A stretch of 64,000 bases of DNA from Rhabdornis inornatus (GCA_013397075.1 VWZS01006721.1:1193003-1257002); one strand, 5' to 3'; positions 50,201 to 61,911 are shown, counted from the first letter of the stretch. Notes: generated by a model not told the origin, from the letters alone. Program-made: numbers and translations.

Positions 50201-51599
50201 GCTCCTTCTTCTCCTATTTCCTCTTCTGACCTGCACCATATCTAAGCATTCTCACCTAGCAATGCTGCTCAGGACCCTCTGCAGTCAAGAGCAGAAGTCC
50301 TCACGTGAAAGCCAAGTCTAGGATGGGGATCTGTATCTATCAGTCAGCACTTCTCCTGCTGTAAAAACTAAAGAAAACCCAAAAACTACGTACACACAAG
50401 CAGTGAGGAGAAAAATACCATCTCTCACCACTACAAGAAATGGGCATTTTAACACTTTGCTTCACAAGGACAGGTGGAGGCAGGACTCTACACTGATCAT
50501 TTCCCCTGCAGAATAACTTCCTAGAATGCTGCAGTGCCTTGGAAAGAGGCAGCTGGCACAGGGTATGGAATAATGGAAGGTGAAGTGTCCACAGAAGGTC
50601 CATACCCACAGCAGCAGGGATTGCTGGCCTCACTCTAGCACTTTCAACACAAAGATAACTAGCTTCAGCTTATCATCTGTTTCCCTTGCTTAAGGCCAAA
50701 AATATGCTACACTGCATGATGAGCCCAAGGTGGGGGGGCTTTGATAGCTACATTATGCCTTAGCCTGGAAATGAGACAACACTGGGAACACATATTTAAA
50801 AGGGAGGACTGAGCAGACTTTCCAATTCCTTCACAACGAAAAAATCTCCATAAATACCAGTAAGGCATAAAAGAAAGAAAGCAATGGGACCCCAAAACAC
50901 AGGCTCACTTCCAGAGTCCACACAAACTTTTTATACCTTTTAGCCATTTCATTTCCCAGGGAGGAAGAACTGGCACAGGGAGGCAGCAGCACTGCACTCC
51001 TCTGCAGGGAAATTGGACTCGTGTAACTTCTCAACTCGACTGGGAGGCAGCAACAGAGTCCCAGCAAGCTGTGTGGAGCCAGTTTGTATCTGGAACCAAA
51101 GATGCCTTCCTTCCTCGAGAGAGTCACCATGGCAAGGTCAGCAGGCACAGCTCAGCCAAGGCTTCCCTTCCTTCCTCAGCAGTGGATGGAAGTCAGCCAA
51201 AGGCAGCTTAAGGCTTTGGAGAAATCAAGAACCCCAAGCGCCAGTTACTTTTTTTTTCACAGGTAAATAAGAGCAAAGTGCCCAGAGGAGATGCTTGGCC
51301 ACTGAAGTGTGTGGAGTCATAGCACAGGGCTGCTCTGTTTACTCCAGCCAGGGAGTCCCTGCAGAAGGTTGGATGCTATTTTTGAATCCTGCAGGCTGAC
51401 GAACGAATTCCTGAGGCAGGGAGCCTCAAAAGGGACTCCACTGCAGGAAAATGAACGCAGCTGTGCAAGAAAAAAAGCATATTCAGCAGAACATGGCAGG
51501 GCTGGGAGGCACTCAGAGCCCAGCAGGCAGAGCTGGCAGCACCCAGTGAGATGAGAGCAGGCAAGTGCTGGGAGGCACTGGGCACTCAGCAGCACTTCA

Positions 51600-51684
51600 A
51601 AGAATCACAGCATCATGGAATATCCTGAGTAGGAAGGGATCCACAAGGATCATCAGGGTCCAACTCCTGGCCCTGCACAGGACT
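51600..51684 (-). mobile_element. CR1 LINE 3' end fragment, minus strand
   Basis: The plus strand reads AGAATCACAGCATCATGGAA, then TAGGAAGGGATCCACAAGGA and TCCAACTCCTGGCCCTGCAC, the reverse complement of the 3' untranslated end of avian CR1 elements. The left edge is the CR1 3' terminus with its ATTCTATGA-like units. Similarity stops at about 51684, so only about 85 bp remain, as expected from the strong 5' truncation of CR1. No reverse transcriptase sequence is present. Several mismatches to the usual form suggest a moderately old copy. Confidence 0.88.
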
Positions 51685-52242
51685 ACTTGAGTGGAAACCT
51701 ACCCATTTCTCTGCTGCAGCCCCTGGCAAAGAGAACAGATTCATGACTCTGGCCTTCCTAAACTGGATGCTCCCATACAAAGATGCTGGCTATTTCTCAT
51801 GCTGCCAGATGCCTTTTCTCCTTCCTCCTCAATGGCCCTCTGCATTGCTCCTTTCTACTCAACACACTCATTTCCACGAGCTTTCTGTGAAGACCTGAGT
51901 TGTCTTGAGGCAGAAGGCGTTCAAAGCATTCATATGCCTTCCCAGTCACCAGCAGAATCCTTTTCTGTTCTAGACACCCCCCATCCAACAGGAGTAAATC
52001 TGAGAAGGTGAAGAGTTGAACTTCCAGAAAGATAAAGGAAAGCTGAAGTGAGAACAGAGGATTTCCACTACAAAAGTTTAGTGCACATAAACCCACAACT
52101 GAAGTCAAGGGAGCTCGTGCTTCAGATAAACAGAGCACAACACACACACTCTCTGAGGGCAAGTCTGACCCCAAACCTGAAGCCAGTAGGCTGAGCTCTC
52201 CAATCTTGACCTCCCCATCTACAGCCACCCAAGTAAATACAC

Positions 52243-52262
52243 AGATAGATAGACAGACAGAT
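52243..52262. repeat. (AGAT)n/(AGAC)n tetranucleotide tract
   Basis: Two AGAT units, then two AGAC units and a final AGAT make a short compound tetranucleotide repeat of about 20 bp. It may be a polymorphic microsatellite. Confidence 0.8.
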
Positions 52263-52716
52263 ATTTTGCAATAGTCAGGAGAAAAAAAAACTCATCACTG
52301 CTTCTGGAGCACAGCAATACATCTGAAACAAACAGCACAAAGGAGTCAAAATTACGTTAACAACTGTGTCTTCAGCATTTCAATACTTTGCAGGCAATAA
52401 AATATGAGGGCAACAGACAAGGGAATACAAAATACTGTGAAGGGGCTCACTATATATGCATTGTCCCTTCTTACACCAGTGGGACAGAGTTCAGGATGTG
52501 AAGTTACACAGCAATGTGGAATTACTAAGAGACAGGGTTGAGGTGCCCACAGTCCACTGATTTCAGGTTTTCTTCAAGTGCTTGAGCACTTGGCTCTCAG
52601 GAGGCATTTCAGAAAGGATTTACCCTCCCACAGTGCAGGCTAACCTAGCAGAGAGGGAATGGTTTCAGGGAAGAGGAGACACGAGTACTTCCCCAGTTTA
52701 CTTAAATTTCCTAGTG

Positions 52717-52717
52717 A

Positions 52718-52748
<31 letters not shown>

Positions 52749-52797
52749 TATACGTGCATACAGATATATATATATATATATGTATGCATGTATATAC
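52717..52797. repeat. Compound (TA)n/(CA)n microsatellite with palindromic character
   Basis: An AT run of about 20 bp from 52718 is followed by a short CA run, a CGTGCATAC interruption, a second TA run (about 52764-52781) and a TGTATGCATG tail. The two TA arms are mutually complementary, so the 80-bp tract can fold into a cruciform. Apparent Tyr/Ile-rich frames across it are artefacts. Confidence 0.95.
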
Positions 52798-53882
52798 AGA
52801 ACAACTGACATGCAATGATCTCAGGACTAGGAAACATAATGCTTTCTTAAAAGGATGCATTGCTGGCTTGACAGGTACCATTCTACAAAATTAAATTGGA
52901 AAATATTTTAGATATTCTACTGCCAAGTCTGCAACTTGACCCTGAGATTTTCATACCCCTGACAAAATGATTTGGTTTGGGGGTTTTTGTTTGCTTGCAA
53001 GGGGGAAAACACGAAGCCACAAACAATAAATCTTTAAAGGACAGAGGGGAAACGCAACGCGAGCAATGTAAAAATAGATACCAACCCTTCCAGTCTATAT
53101 TTAGGTGGTATTCACAACTACAGCTGGTTGGGGAAAAAAATAATAATTAGGCAATCAGGTCATTTTTAGGATAAAGCATAGCCCTTTGACTACACACAAA
53201 TCCTCCTTCTGCCAGACACTTAACCTATCTTTGAAGGCTGCAGAGAGCTGACTAAAGAGAAACACAGTATTTCACCATTCACTCCAAATTATGCTTGTTT
53301 ACTGGATTATTTTCAAGGGCTGCAATAAAGGCACAGACTGCCTAAAAGTTTACACTGGATTTCTTTGCCATCTTGTTGCATTTAAGGCCAGAACAAAATG
53401 AAGAGGGGTTTTTTTGTTGGTTTTTTTTCTTCTTTTTCATGTTTGGTACAACTCCACTCCGACAATCTGACAGCATGTTGTATTGCCTTGGGCAAGGATA
53501 CACTGTAGTAGGTTAGGAGAAATAAACTGCACAGTAACATCTTATAACCATCCAAGTTGTTTTTTGTATTCAGATCTTAATAAAAAGAAGTAACAGTTAG
53601 AATCAAGATCACGACAATGATGCTCATCTGCTAAAGTAGATGGTCCCACACAGTTTTCCACCAAGGGTGGAAATTCCACCTTTTTTCCTACAGGATTTCT
53701 AACAGATCTGGAAGGGGTCTGGCTACCTCATGTACTTGCCCAAGAAGGGACACCATGAAATGATCAGCACCTTGCTAGAAGCCTCCTTGATGGAGTGGTG
53801 GGATGCACTGGCACAAGGAAGTGCTTCAGCCAGCACTCAGGAATGCGAGGGAGCTGCTGAGGATGGCACAGCACGGAACACA

Positions 53883-53898
53883 ACGTGTGGCCACACGT
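53883..53898. promoter_or_regulatory. Perfect 16-bp palindrome with E-box (ACGTGTGGCCACACGT)
   Basis: The 16 bases equal their own reverse complement. The right side forms a canonical E-box CACGTG at 53894-53899 and both sides carry ACGTG, the core used by bHLH-PAS and bZIP factors. Two CpGs survive in a CpG-poor region. Binding function is inferred only. The flanking 53.70-53.95 kb is of mixed composition without a recognised gene. Confidence 0.45.
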
Positions 53899-55139
53899 GG
53901 GTTCTTCATGCTCCAGGAACAACAAGACAGCCCAAGTGAGGAGTATCAGCTAGGATGCACCAAGAATGTTGATTTTTGGTGTGGAGCTACATCCAGTGCC
54001 TTTGCTGTCACACGCTCTGTACACTGAACATGCACAGAGCATCCTGGCTGATTTGTCCCGTGCTTACAGACCCCGCTCTGCTCCTGTCCTTTGAAGGCTA
54101 CAGTTGCTTCCTGTAGCCAGAAAAAGAAGTGACATTAGGATCAGTAAATCTGAGCTTCCAAAACTCTGACACGTAGGTATTAGAGTAAGATTCAAAACAT
54201 TAAAATCATTGTTAAAGGATAATTTGACCTGCATAACCACACATTTTCTCATACATTTTATAATCGTTTCCACACGGCAGGGTGAAAAGAAGAAGAAAGC
54301 AAGCATGAACTGGAACCATTTTAAAAATTCATGTGATTTTTTTCTTATTGGAATTACCTTGATCATTAATGACAAAGACATTGTTAATTCCAGGAGAAGG
54401 TGGAATAGGAATACCTACTTAAAAATAAAATTAAGGAAGGTATATGGTAAAGTACCATTCAGAGTATGAAACATGAAGATTTTAAGCCTAAGCTCACAGG
54501 ATCTTACAGTTACACTTATCCTTCACAGGCATACAACATGGATTTTCAAATTATTTACAAGGGGTTAAAGAAAAATTTGTGATTCAAAATAGGGAGTGGG
54601 GGGAGACACCAAATTTACTTGATGTTTGGAGAGTATCATGTGTTTACTACCCTGCTTTCCACCCACAACAAACACGTTTTAGCAACCAACAGTTGGAGAA
54701 GCAGAAGCTGCCAGTGAAAGTCAAACATGACATGCAGAAGGCATCTTTTTTTTTTTCTTTTATGCTAATTCAGAAAAGAAAAGCATCATCCTTTAGACCC
54801 TGGGATTAAACATATCTCTGAGTCCCTTGTTATCAGATAAGATGATATCCAGGGAAATCACAGAAGATAAGGATAAAATTTTTGGCTTTCTCTTGAAAGG
54901 GACCATGACCCCTCCCTCCTATCCTGAGTGGAAGGTCCATGATGCCCCAGGCAATACCCAGCCATGCCCTGCTCTTGCCTCACCACCAAAATCATGAAGA
55001 GCTGAGGAATTTGCCAAAGTGGCAACAAAGGGCAACGTGCTGCCTCCAAAACGCACATAAGCACCTGTGGCCACCAGAAACACGTACATCCCTTTTATCG
55101 CCAACTTCCCACAAAGCAAGCATGTATTTTAGCTATTCC

Positions 55140-55560
55140 ACTAGATTGTGAAACTGTTTAATTAATCTGTAATCACGTTTACAAATGATACATTCCTGAG
55201 AGTCACCGGAGCCCTGTTGGTCATAGCAACTGGCAATTTTAGAGAAAGCAATTCTGAGAACCAGATGAATTTGCTTTTAAGAAGATTATTTAAGAGTCAC
55301 TCTGTCTAATATGTTCTATAACCTCATTCCCCAGCAAGTCTAATTGCCAACTTTCAAGTAAACATTTTGACATTTTGTTCCAGTATATCTGCTCAAGCCA
55401 GGATGCAACAAAGTTTGTGGAAGCTTCAACAATGGCTTTTGATAGTGGAATAATACCTCTAACTTCTCAAGGGCATGCCATGTTAGGTTTTTTGCTATTC
55501 CATTAAACTTTTAACATAGCTTCAGCAAATAATGAGTTTATAGACTGGGACTGTTCCCAA
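55140..55560. promoter_or_regulatory. Candidate conserved non-coding element
   Basis: This AT-rich complex stretch starts with TTAATTAA (55158-55165) and two TAATC words (55163-55167 and 55170-55174), the core preferred by OTX/PITX-type homeodomains. Downstream lie CAATGGC, GTCTAATTGCC, TTTTGACATTTTG and a T-rich segment. It has no notable open frame and no repeat. The pattern suggests an enhancer, but conservation is not shown. Confidence 0.3.
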
Positions 55561-57840
55561 ATCAAGGTACCTGCAGCCAGTAATGAAGTAAAAATGCAAA
55601 ATGCCCACTGGTGGAGTAAGTTACACAACACCCACCAATCGTTGCAGAGACTGACAGTCACGGGAGACCATTTCAAAGCCAATATGGGAACTTTACAGGC
55701 AGGAAAGGGTCAGGATGGCAGTAGTGATGAAGTGGGAGGAAAACAGCACGTGAGCTATCATTCATTATTTTACTACTACCAGAGTACCCAAAAATCCCAG
55801 TGGAGTCCTAAGCTCCAGCCTGCTAAGTACTGTGCACACGTAAAGTAAAACCCCTTCTGCCCTGAACAATATATATTCAATAAGTCTGAGGACAAAGACC
55901 ATGAAAGAGGCAGTGGCACTGTCCCTGCAGTGCAGATGGCCAACCAGGGCAGGAAGAGGTTATGCCCCTTGTGCAAGGTCAGATGAAAAATCAATGGTGT
56001 GCAAGCACAGGTCACCTGAATTGCAGTCTGGAGTCCACTGCAAGTACAGCCCTCCCCACTCTGATGTCTGGGCCAGCACTGCTAAATGCTGTGCTTAGGT
56101 TCTTCGTGCATCCTCCTGGAATGCCACTCTCTGCTACCATGAGCTGGGGATTCAGCAGGGAAATCCCTCTGAACACCCAGTGAAAAACCCACTGTTTCAG
56201 AGCTGTGCTCTGAGCCTCTCAGATCTGCAGACCCAACTGGTACAAGACATAGCGAAACAGACACCAAGTGTGGAGGAATATACGTCCCTCGAGAGGTGCA
56301 AAATCTTCTGACAACCTCACTAATCAAGATCTCTCCAGTTTCAAAACTCTGTGCCTCACTTGGGACTCACTCATTTGTAGCAAATTACCTAAAAGCAGGA
56401 AGGGCCCAATTTGCAGAGAAAACTGTGGCACAAGCCACTAAAAACCACAGTGATACACAGCAGAAGGAGAAAGACTCAGTGTTGCAGTGCTCCCTAGAAA
56501 AGCTCATCCTGGCTGAGCAGGATGGCTCACTAGGGGAGGAGCAGAATTAAGCCCAGCAGCATTGTTACCCCCGGCCCCTAAATGCAAGAGCATGCTATGT
56601 TCTCTATTCCCATTAACTTGCACAACTAATAATATCCCATTCCTCGCTGGAACAGTGGAAGATGGTGAGTCCTTATATTTCAGGGACTTTAAAATAGACT
56701 GAAAATCAGTTAAGTTAAAGCCTTACCTGCTGCAAACATGCTTTACTGTAAACAGTAGGATTTGAGTGGCAACTCTGTAGCAGTTCCCTGCACTAACTGT
56801 AGATCGACCGGGTGTTTTATACACTTTGGTGAAAGGATTTTTCCTTGCTTCTTAGGATCATCATAGCAAAGAGAATATACCTCATCATTTTCCTCCTCTG
56901 TCAATCCCAGCTATTTATCACAGAGGCTAAGAGTTGACCCATTAATGGGATAAGGATTCCTAATCTATCAAGAATATATGCCAACAGCTAAACATTAGAT
57001 CCTCTGTAAGCCTCTACATTATTTACTTTTGACATAACACATCGTACAGCATTTTCTTTTACTCAAAATCATTTCTAGACTCACACTGCCCTTGAATAGA
57101 AGAAGATGGCTCCAGAGGGAAAGCTGTTTAACACCAGAAAAACCAGAAAGCCTGTATCAGCTCCTCAGACAACTTAAATCAACATAGGCAGTGACCTGAT
57201 TTTGGTGGAACTAAGATAATTTGCATCAGCTGAACACTGGGCCCATTATCAATAGATTTGGAAATGAGCAAGCAGATGCAAAAAACTCATCTGGCATTGA
57301 AAGAGTGGCTGTGAGGCGCTCTTACAAAGGTTTCTTACTGAAAGTTTCGTTTTAATGGTGCCCCACTAGTGAGTATCTAGCTTCCCCACAGATTCTGTGC
57401 ATCAAGTGCTTGTGGATACTACAGCACAGGGCTCTTTGTGGTTACCAGTATGGAAAGGGTTTGCCACACAGACGATTTTCGTGCACACCCCAAGGAACCA
57501 AGCCAGTTGGGAGAAGGACAGGAAGGGGTTAAAGCAATGATGTTCTTTCTCCCCTTCACTCATGTTACCCATTCTCCACCCCAACACCCATCCTGCAGAG
57601 TTTCAGCTCGAAAAGGAGCTTGGTCATCCAGACATGTTTGTTTTTATATTTCTGGAGGAGATAATAATCCAGACTCAAATAAGAAGATAACTTCCATATT
57701 CAAACAGCTACACATATTCTCAGCCTATTTCAGGAGGACAGGGAAGATAACTCAGAGCTCCACTTTCCAGGCTTACCATGCTAAGAGGATAAAAAGAGAA
57801 CTCTTGTTAATACTTGTGCCTAGACAGTAGAGCATTATGG

Positions 57841-57967
57841 CTTGGATTCACAAAGGGATTTAGAACTCTAAGTCCCACTGAAATCAGGAAATGAATGGGA
57901 CTTAGGGTCCTAAGGGCCTTTAAGAGTCCCGGTCTTAGTGCCTCCTCCTTTTGAAGCCAATGGGAAC
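57841..57967. repeat. Relic of an ancient amniote interspersed repeat
   Basis: The order GGATTCACAAAGGGATTTAG, CTAAGTCCCACTGAAATCAG, TGGGACTTAGGGTCCTAAGG and CCCGGTCTTAGTGCC mirrors the old sauropsid repeat phrase built of 'CACAAAGGGACTTAGG...CCTAAGTCCCATTGAAATC...GGGACTTAGG'. It is the longest such relic in the window (about 125 bp) and contains internal inverted pieces (CTAAGTCCC/GGGACTTAG). The family name is not known to me. Confidence 0.55.
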
Positions 57968-58126
57968 AATGCCATGGCATTAAACAAGGGCAGAGCCTGC
58001 CCACGAAGCTTTAACTCTATTAAAAGACACAGGGTTATCTGGTGACAAACAGGCACAACGCCCCTGGTGAAGAGACTTTGGCCTGAATGCTTTTAAAGCT
58101 TCCACTGCGCTCCATCAAACAGAGCT

Positions 58127-58190
58127 GAAGCAAAGTCCATACACGTCAATGAGAGCTTTGCCGTGAGATTAAGATTTCGGTCCAGGTCCT
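58127..58190. repeat. Relic of an ancient amniote interspersed repeat
   Basis: GCAAAGTCCATACACGTCAA, then TGAGAGCTTTGCCGTGAGAT and CGGTCCAGGTCC, resembles 'AAAGTCCATTGAAGTCAATGAGAGCTTTGCCATTGACTTCAATGGGACCAGG', a palindromic phrase of old sauropsid repeats. It lies 160 bp from the preceding relic and could belong to the same original insertion or be nested with it. Confidence 0.5.
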
Positions 58191-59320
58191 CGAGTCAGAG
58201 GCAGAGGAGCTGTCACTGGGAAGACAAACTGTGCTATTAGCAAGCCTGGACCATGCACTGTTACTGCATAAAGTGCTTTGACTAGGCAGGCAACAGTGTG
58301 CAGTGGTGCAGTTTCACCCTTTGGTTTTCCATGACTGAAGTTTGGCATGCCCCAATCCACACTAGCTTTAAAAACATTCCGTGAAGTAAATGCAATCATG
58401 GTACTCCACTTCATTAGTTATTGCTATTTTGAATATATTTTTAATAAAGATCAGTGGCATGTGTTCCTGTAGAATGAAACAGGGTCTCCCAAGACAGGTC
58501 ACACCAGCACTACTGAAATTTTCTACTCTAATAAGAAGAGAAAAAATCCAACCCACCTTCTGTACTCCTGAACACAGCACAGGAGAAATACACGGCATTA
58601 TCTAAGCAAGTATCAAGTGTTTAAATATTATTTATTTAAACTTGCTACTAAGCTCTTCATTGTGCTGGTATAGTATGTCCCTTTTGCTTATACAGCCCCA
58701 GAAAGCTTCATCATGTAAGACAAGGGTATACCAAGAAATAACCCAATGGAAATCACTTTGTATGGTGAATCCCTTTAACCAGGCACTTACTTGAAGGCTG
58801 CAGTTCCTCTTTCCTGTTCCAGTAGATCAAGAACTTCTGTATTGAGTCTGATACACAAACTGGTAAGTGCTGAGCCTCACCTGTGGCACTTTTTTTCTCT
58901 ATTTTGTCCACAGCACATAGCCAAGAGGATCACAGGACTGTTTTATACGACATGGCATTTTTGACAAAAGCTCTTTCATTAAAAAGCATCCCTGAAATCT
59001 TCCATAGTGTGCTGTAGACAATTTGACATGGGGTCAAAAAAGATGCATCATCACTGAAGCAATGCTATCTCAACACCTAGAACATGTAGCTAAAGCTGCC
59101 TCTGCTCTACCTAGTCAGGAGGAGTGAAAGACAAAAAGAAAAAAGTTGGGTTTTTTTAGGAAAAGGAAATCAATAAACACCAGCACTTCATCTCTGCTCA
59201 ATTTAGCCCTTTCTGGAAGCACAGATAACTCCTGATGGCAGTTGTCCAAAGTGTCCAAATTCAGACAGTCTGATAGCCCTTTCAGTAGGGTTAGTCTTGG
59301 TGGAGACAATAATCAGGCCT

Positions 59321-59385
59321 CCCACGACGAATTTCATTCAACGAGCGGTGCTGATTACGGGAGTGGTTCGAATCATCACACAGTA
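59321..59385. promoter_or_regulatory. Isolated CpG cluster with GGTTCGAATC word
   Basis: Six CpGs lie in 46 bp (59325, 59328, 59342, 59346, 59358, 59369), far above the surrounding density. The words are CCCACGACGA, AACGAGCGGTG, GATTACGGG and GTGGTTCGAATC. The last contains GGTTCGAATC (59365-59374), the core of the tRNA-type B box, but no matching A box or cloverleaf was found at the right spacing. In methylated, CpG-poor vertebrate DNA such a cluster suggests constraint, a recent insertion or an unmethylated site. Function is unknown. Confidence 0.4.
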
Positions 59386-59961
59386 TTGACCAGAGATCAA
59401 TTTTCAGCTTGAGGTATTGTGGAGAACATACAGTACACAGCTAAGCTAAAGGCAGAGAGTAAAAATTCAATAGCCTACCCAACCATGTCAAATAAAAGCC
59501 TGAACAGATAGATGCTACAATCTCTGCCCCCTGAAGCCCATGGTTTTAAAGGTACAGGCTACAATGAAATGGAGCCCAAGGAACTATACTTCATCATTAA
59601 CATTTTGCTGCATCATTAAAATTACCATTTCGTTTCTCCACCCCAAATTTATTGCAGTCAATGTGATTTCACATTTAAAAAAAACAAAAGACAACTTGCT
59701 CAAATAGCTCTTACTTTCATCCCTTCTTTCCTAATCAAAATTCTCTGAGCCAGGTAGCGACAGGCCTTCCTGCTGCAGGTGCCTCAGCCCCCAGCAGCAC
59801 AATGTTTTCCACATCTACCCATGCCAGGAACCACAACTTCCAGCTCTGACCCCATACCACCACTATCTTTGTAAACAGGGAACAGCTAGTGATGCTATGT
59901 TCCCTGAAAACCCCATGCTGCCCAGCACTTCTGGATGCTTCTGGCCCTTGACACCTTTAAC

Positions 59962-59976
59962 AAAAAAAAAAAAAAA
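59962..59976 (+). repeat. Poly-A tract
   Basis: Fifteen A are followed by TAAAACC and a further seven-A run. No gene-like or retroposed sequence precedes it, so it is probably a simple slippage tract and not the tail of a processed gene copy. Confidence 0.9.
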
Positions 59977-61896
59977 TAAAACCAAAAAAAACCAAGGAGG
60001 TAAGGAAATACAACATATCCTAAAGACAGTCAAAGAAAGAAAAAGATGCTTGAGAAGGGATTCCTTTCCAAGTTATGCTCACTGTCATGTATATTACAGG
60101 ATCACCAGTTCTGCAGAGCATTCAAAGAGGAACCAGGGCTTGATGCAGCTCTGTAGCAAAGAAAAGAAGGTCAGAGCCCATTTTAGCACACACAGTTGTA
60201 TAGGTCTCTCTGCCAAGTAGCAGCCCTCAGGAAAACAGCTTTCACTTAGGGAAAACCTGCACCAAAAGTAATTTTCTCCCTTGCTTCTCCAGCTCCCAGT
60301 GCCTGGTTGCATGCCTCAGCACACAGGAGGGATGGTGGGATTCAGCATCACTGACACTGGGAAGGGAAAGAGGGAGTGGGGCAAAAACAGACATGGAGCC
60401 TTGCACAGGTGCTCCCAAATCTGCACAGGCACCTTCTGGATGGGAGAATTTGCAATGTCTGGGCAAATGCAGAACTTGACAGGCCAGTTTGGAAGCAAGA
60501 GGCTTTGAGGTGGACAAAAATGTGTTTTATTTGCAGGGGGAGAACCAGGAGAATCAGGAACAAGTGTAGGACTTGGTCTGTTTGCCTGTTTGCACTGAAA
60601 AGTTACCATGTCTTAGCATATTTTTTTTTCAGGTGTGCAAGGATAGAGAGCTTAATCTTATAGAGACCAGGAATTCTTGATTTTTTTTTAAAGTAAGATT
60701 TTTTTTATTCATCTATTATTTATGGAACCTATTTTACAATTTCCACAGGGCTCAAAGAACACTAATATAGTGTGTCTTTTAAAAAGGAAGAGAAATTTGA
60801 AAATGGGTAATCTAAAAATCACATTGAATCACAGGAAAAGTGAATTTAGCAACCACAAAACGACTTACAAAGTCATTGAATACCACTGTGTTGCAACAAG
60901 CTGTGGTGCAGCAAGGAAGGACAAATTTCCAGACTTCTCCACCAGTCTATACTCAAACACAGAAAATAAAAAAGAGAAACTCACAGCTAGAGCAGGTTAA
61001 ATTCCAATCCTTCACAAGACAGCAGCTCTACTGAGTTGACTTCCCACATCCACACACAAAAAGCAGGACTTAAGCACATGGAGCATTTCAATATTCTGTA
61101 TAAGATCCTAATGTTTTTCTTCACTCTCTCATTTTATGTTTTCTTCTTATGTTCTTTAAACCAACTAAGTCCTCCTATGTGCAATTTTTTTTCCACCTTT
61201 AACAGGTCTGGAGTCCTTTTTGTATTTTCTACAGCCTCTTTCCCCTTAGTCTTAATAAGTTAAACATAAAATCAAACCTAATTTGGTCATGAATGGGTAA
61301 AGAAATACAAGAGTGGTCTAGGGAAAACTATATTAAATGATCTCATGCAAACCTAGCTATAAGATAAGAACTACCACCAGTAATCAAAAATAAGGAGATG
61401 TCAGAGAATGGTTTGGGTGTTTTTTTCCTTTTGCCTATTCTTCAATCTGTCAAAAAGCAAATATAAGACAAGGACCAAAATGAAGTAACTATGGTAAAAA
61501 ATAGTGCTGAATGTTTGAAACAAGACAGTAAATTCTTAAGTTTTAAGAGACTCAGCCTACAGATCTCTCATCTACATAAGCCCTCAAACAATGATGTGTT
61601 CTAACAGGGTGAAGTGCTAAAATGCATCTAAGCTGCAAACAGGGGATTGGTATCCTGCAGTGACAGAAAATTACTGCTGGATGACAGAGCCTGCAAAGTT
61701 AAATTGTATTGCTTTAAAGGAGAAGAAGATTAGAGTACTGCTAGGAAATGCAGGCTGTTATACAGTAGAGTATAATGTGCACACACCAGGACCACAGGTC
61801 TCTCTTACTCTTCTGCTGTTGTAGTGGCCGAGGCATGCCAAATGAATTAAGGAATTTCACAGTGACTTAGAAGAAAAAATAATTTTAATTTAACAA

Positions 61897-61911
61897 ATAT
61901 ATATATATATA
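61897..61911. repeat. (AT)n microsatellite, short
   Basis: About seven AT units in AT-rich sequence. Short and probably only weakly variable. Confidence 0.85.

Larger units (their letters stand above)
33238..51599. other. Non-coding single-copy sequence, no gene recognised
   Basis: These 18 kb hold no recognisable gene, RNA gene or young mobile element. The longest open frame, 158 codons at 44581-45057, shows no domain or known family. Homopolymers include 12 A at 39177-39188, 14 T at 44412-44425 and an A run near 46709. An A/G tract with GAA units lies at about 39982-40000. Between 33.7 and 34.3 kb, and between 48.1 and 51.6 kb, GC content rises modestly without a CpG island. A possible regulatory block at 41380-41760 is listed separately. 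Confidence 0.7.

Noticed and set aside
52582..52837. Tyr/Ile/His-rich frames across the TA/CA tract
   Set aside because: They are translations of a microsatellite.
59289..59374. Possible tRNA gene from GGTTCGAATC
   Set aside because: No A box at the right distance and no acceptor stem or cloverleaf could be traced; only the B-box-like word is present.
59962..59990. Poly-A tract as the tail of a processed pseudogene
   Set aside because: Upstream sequence shows no coding remnant or duplication; also processed pseudogenes are rare in birds because CR1 does not mobilise poly-A RNA.
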